Of a stretch of DNA of 42,826 nt, positions 40,363-42,826 are shown piece by piece. The stretch spans positions 1 through 42,826 of the forward strand of contig JACRCE010000094.1 of assembly GCA_016213015.1 (NCBI GenBank), given 5' to 3'. Below the pieces are notes generated by a model that was not told the origin of the DNA, searched no databases, and saw only the letters and a program-made list of their open reading frames with translations. The translations under genes were made by a program, and so were the position numbers. The DNA comes from Deltaproteobacteria bacterium (GTDB taxonomy: Bacteria; Desulfobacterota; GWC2-55-46). How positions within the stretch are numbered: the stretch's first letter is position 1; the number at the start of each line of letters is the position of its first letter.

Positions 40363-41934
40363 ATGCCCTCTCTTTGCGATCTGTTGAACGATAGATTTTC
40401 CGCCATTGCGAAAAAGGTTTCCGGCGTGCTTCCCGCGTCAATTGCGCTTTACTCAACGCCGCCTGAACGCCTGCCTGAACTGGCCTCGGCGCTGAAGGCT
40501 GGAGGCGCAAGGCTCATGGCCGAGTGGGCCGTTGATGAAACGGCCTTTGGACGGGAGTTTGCCGTGTACCTTGCCTTCAACTCAGGCAAGGAGTTTGTGT
40601 TGTTAAAGGCGGACATCGCGGCGCAAAACCCGTCCTTTCCAAGCATCGCCGGAATCTATCCGGCGGCAAACAGGTTCGAGCGTCAAATAATGAGCCTGTT
40701 CGGCATTATCGCCCTTGGACACCCTGACCCAAGGCAATGGATCAAGCACGAGGACTGGCCAGAGGACGCCTTCCCTCTGCGAAAATCCTTTGACGCATCA
40801 AGGTATCTTGAACGCAGGGAAGCGACGTATGATTGGGTTCAGGCAACGGGCGACGGCGTGTACGAGATACCGGTGGGACCGGTACATGCCGGCATAATCG
40901 AGCCCGGGCACTTCAGGTTCCAGTCCGTCGGCGAGGACATCATAAACCTTGAGGAGCGCCTCGGGTACGTGCACAAGGGCATAGAAAAAAGGTTTGAGTC
41001 TTTACCCATCCTTTCGGCCTATAAACTTGCAGGCAGGGTTTCAGGCGATACAACGGTCGCCCACGCAATAGCATACTGTCAGGCGCTTGAGGCCGTTGGT
41101 CAGACTCAAATACCGCCCCGCGCCGCGTGGATACGCGCCGTGCTCCTTGAGCTTGAGCGCGTCGCGAACCATGTATCCGACATCGGCGCGATATGCAATG
41201 ACGCGGCCTTTACCTTCATGCTCTACCAGATGAGCCTGCTTAGGGAACGGATATTGAAGATAAGCGTGTCGATGTTCGGCCACAGGCTTATGATGGATTG
41301 CGTGATACCCGGCGGGGTAAACGCGGATATTATACCTTCCGCCGCTCAAACGATAATATCGGGGCTTGATTTCGTGTCCAACGAGTTTGAGCGGCTCATC
41401 GCGATCTATGAAGGCAACCCTTCGCTTGAAGACAGACTATACGGGGCGGGAATCCTCTCTCCGGCCATTGCAACCGAACTCGGCGTGGTCGGCTTCGTTG
41501 CGCGCGCAAGCGGGACGCCCCTTGACGCAAGGATTCAGATGCCTTTCGCGCCGTATGATACGATCGTGCCTGAAACCCCGCTGTTGCGCTCCGGCGACGT
41601 TCATGCCCGCGCATGGGTAAGAATACTGGAAGTGCGCGAGTCAATACGGTTGATCAGAGAGTTTTTACACGGCGTGCCGCAGGGTGCGTTGTCCGCCGTA
41701 TGCCGGATGCCGTTGCCGGGCGCATCCGGTTTTTCAACGGTCGAGGGCTGGCGCGGGGAGATAGTCTACTGGCTTCAGGCCGGAGATGACGGAACCATAA
41801 ACCGCTGCATGGTCAGGGACCCTTCAAGCGTGAACTGGGTTGCCCTTGAACATGCCATCAAAGGCAATATCGTTCCCGATTTTCCGCTGTGCAATAAGAG
41901 CTTCAATCAGTCGTACTCAGGCAACGATTTATAA
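40363..41934 (+). CDS. NiFe hydrogenase large-subunit-like protein without nickel ligands (HyfG/NuoCD-like, Ehr type)
   Basis: This 523-residue soluble subunit joins a NuoC-like domain (about 1-150, IYPAANRFERQIMSLFGI) to a NuoD/hydrogenase-large-subunit domain. In true [NiFe] enzymes nickel is held by an N-terminal R-x-C-x-x-C and a C-terminal DPCxxC. Here the first reads RVSGDTT (225-231) and the second DPSSVNW (486-492), so all four cysteines are absent. The rest of the family pattern is preserved: YVHKGIEKRFESL, PPRAAWIRAVLLELERVANHVSDIGA and the C-terminal GNIVPDFPLCNKSFNQSYSG. It therefore cannot be a hydrogenase and fits the energy-converting-hydrogenase-related (Ehr) complexes, whose electron donor and acceptor are unknown. 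GGAGTGATAGG lies before the start. Confidence 0.9.
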   Translation: MPSLCDLLNDRFSAIAKKVSGVLPASIALYSTPPERLPELASALKAGGARLMAEWAVDETAFGREFAVYLAFNSGKEFVLLKADIAAQNPSFPSIAGIYPAANRFERQIMSLFGIIALGHPDPRQWIKHEDWPEDAFPLRKSFDASRYLERREATYDWVQATGDGVYEIPVGPVHAGIIEPGHFRFQSVGEDIINLEERLGYVHKGIEKRFESLPILSAYKLAGRVSGDTTVAHAIAYCQALEAVGQTQIPPRAAWIRAVLLELERVANHVSDIGAICNDAAFTFMLYQMSLLRERILKISVSMFGHRLMMDCVIPGGVNADIIPSAAQTIISGLDFVSNEFERLIAIYEGNPSLEDRLYGAGILSPAIATELGVVGFVARASGTPLDARIQMPFAPYDTIVPETPLLRSGDVHARAWVRILEVRESIRLIREFLHGVPQGALSAVCRMPLPGASGFSTVEGWRGEIVYWLQAGDDGTINRCMVRDPSSVNWVALEHAIKGNIVPDFPLCNKSFNQSYSGNDL

Positions 41935-41945
41935 AGGTAAAAACA

Positions 41946-42473
41946 TTGTTCAGGATACTTCACCAGATATTCCGCACAGGCGTCGTAACCGAGCCGCTCG
42001 CCCCTGAGGAGGAAGGCAGGGTTACGCTCACGGGCAGGGCCGTTGAAGAGGCCGTGCTCAAACGCTTCAGCCGGAGCCTTACCATCCGTCTCGTTGACGC
42101 GGGTTCGTGCAACGGTTGCGAGCTTGAGATACAGGCGGTGAATAACCCCGTCTACGACTGCGAACGGTTCGGCATTCACTTCACGGCCTCGCCGCGCTTT
42201 GCGGACATGCTCCTCGTTACAGGGCCGGTTTCAAGAAACATGGAAAACGCATTAAAGCGTACCTTTGAAGCCATGCCCGCGCCGAAACTGGTCGTAGCGG
42301 TCGGGGATTGCGCTTATAACGGCGGCGTCTTCGGGCCGGGCTACGCGACCCGTGAATCGGTTGCCGACGTCTTACCGGTAGACGCATTCATCCACGGCTG
42401 TCCGCCGACCCCGAACGCGATACTTACCGGCATACTAAAGGCGGTGCGGCGCGCGCCCCTATCTATTCGATAA
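41946..42473 (+). CDS. NiFe hydrogenase small-subunit-like/NuoB-like Fe-S subunit (HyfI family)
   Basis: This 175-residue subunit holds the [4Fe-4S] cluster nearest the catalytic site. Its ligands are Cys55, Cys58 (AGSCNGCELEI), Cys122 (GDCAYNGGVF) and Cys152 (HGCPPTPNA), all present. The start is TTG at 41946, 11 bases after the large-subunit stop. The protein ends soon after the family's last helix (ILTGILKAVRRA). No ferredoxin-type subunit (HyfA/HyfH) follows in the window, so electron entry is not encoded here or lies elsewhere. Confidence 0.88.
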   Translation: MFRILHQIFRTGVVTEPLAPEEEGRVTLTGRAVEEAVLKRFSRSLTIRLVDAGSCNGCELEIQAVNNPVYDCERFGIHFTASPRFADMLLVTGPVSRNMENALKRTFEAMPAPKLVVAVGDCAYNGGVFGPGYATRESVADVLPVDAFIHGCPPTPNAILTGILKAVRRAPLSIR

Positions 42474-42685
42474 GCGGTGTCATTGGCTTGAGCCAACAGA
42501 TCGTCAATACGCTTGAGAACGGCGATGGTCAGAAGGATTTTTTGGATGCGGAAATATTGATGAAATGTCGGGTTGGGCATGGGAGATAGTCGCTGTCGTT
42601 ATGGAAGAATAATAGTCGGGTTACGCTTCGCTAACCATACCTGCAAGCTACACGGCGTTCTGCATGAACTGTTCAATTGGAGTAG
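42474..42685. other. Non-coding stretch with repeat-like debris
   Basis: No convincing gene is seen. A GGTTACGC...TAACC hairpin-like unit lies at about 42619-42636, of a type found in other dispersed bacterial repeats. A minus-strand frame of 79 codons (42341-42580) overlaps the small-subunit gene and is not supported. This is the gap between the operon end and the terminal MITE. Confidence 0.5.
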
Positions 42686-42826
42686 GGAATCTCTGATTAA
42701 TTCGCCGACCCGTCATTGCGAGCAACGCGAAGCAATCTCGTCTTCAAGGAAATCAACAACTTAAAGATTGCTTCGCCGCAAAAGCGCGGCTCGCAATGAC
42801 AGAAAAGAGAATTAATCAGACCTTCC
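42686..42826. repeat. Complete MITE/REP-like element, inverted, at window end
   Basis: This is the reverse-complement orientation of the element at 28001-28141, nearly identical along 141 bp, with ends GGAATCTCTGATTAATTCG and GAATTAATCAGACCTTCC. The window stops at its last base. Confidence 0.9.

Noticed and set aside
40363-41934. Annotation as an active group 4 [NiFe] hydrogenase
   Set aside because: Both CxxC nickel motifs are missing from the large subunit, so the automatic family label is misleading.
42341-42580. 79-codon minus-strand frame that could be a transposase remnant
   Set aside because: It overlaps the 3' end of the small-subunit gene and shows no motif that I can tie to a transposase family.
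1-42826. CRISPR array, rRNA genes or prophage
   Set aside because: No regularly spaced direct repeats, no rRNA-like stretch and no phage structural or integrase gene was seen on either strand.

Overview
This 42.8-kb window reads as one contig from a Gram-negative, probably anaerobic or microaerobic bacterium. It carries an outer-membrane beta-barrel protein, a LolA-like lipoprotein-sorting protein, an RND lipid exporter, an MltD-like transglycosylase, a c-type cytochrome, PPDK, an AmrS radical SAM enzyme, B12-type radical SAM enzymes and NtrB/NtrC regulators. The style suggests a Desulfobacterota- or Nitrospirota-like lineage; this is inference, since no ribosomal marker is present. Both ends lie in copies of the same ~141-bp inverted-repeat (MITE/REP-like) element, which is what an assembly break at a repeat would look like.

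Layout. 1-5.7 kb: REC-GAF-GGDEF diguanylate cyclase, convergent with a LplT-PlsC-acyl-ACP-synthetase fusion whose last domain is cut short and degenerate; then a SEC-C/cysteine-cluster protein and a 26-bp perfect hairpin. 5.7-12.3 kb (minus strand): htpX, a cytochrome c'-like protein, and a methyltransferase / RND exporter / LolA-like / beta-barrel operon for envelope lipid traffic. 12.4-15.0 kb (minus): an ArsR regulator with a clear operator and a sulfide:quinone oxidoreductase, then an RNase H-like exonuclease. 15.1-18.6 kb (plus): DUF948, YtxH, an archaeal-type fructose-bisphosphatase homologue that has lost nearly all known catalytic residues, a zinc-ribbon protein and AmrS. 18.7-19.8 kb: a small membrane protein and a RelE-type toxin-antitoxin pair with a frameshifted toxin. 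19.9-24.7 kb (minus): an MltD-like transglycosylase and two B12-binding radical SAM paralogues. 24.8-28.0 kb (plus): cytosolic NtrB-like kinase, NtrC-like activator and thiE, tightly overlapping. 28.0-32.3 kb: a MITE, a TumE/TumA pair whose toxin gene is interrupted by a ~180-bp hairpin element, an orphan DNA methyltransferase, a thioredoxin-like [2Fe-2S] ferredoxin, an FG-GAP protein and tRNA-Met. 32.3-35.0 kb (minus): ppdK. 35.1-42.5 kb (plus): a six-gene hydrogenase-4-like membrane complex whose large subunit lacks both nickel-binding CxxC motifs.

The points most worth a second look are: (1) the hydrogenase-related complex without nickel ligands (an Ehr-type complex, function unknown); (2) the FBP aldolase/phosphatase homologue with a dismantled active site next to a zinc-ribbon protein and AmrS; (3) the LplT-PlsC-Aas fusion with a probably dead adenylation domain; and (4) two toxin-antitoxin loci where the toxin half is broken and the antitoxin half is intact.
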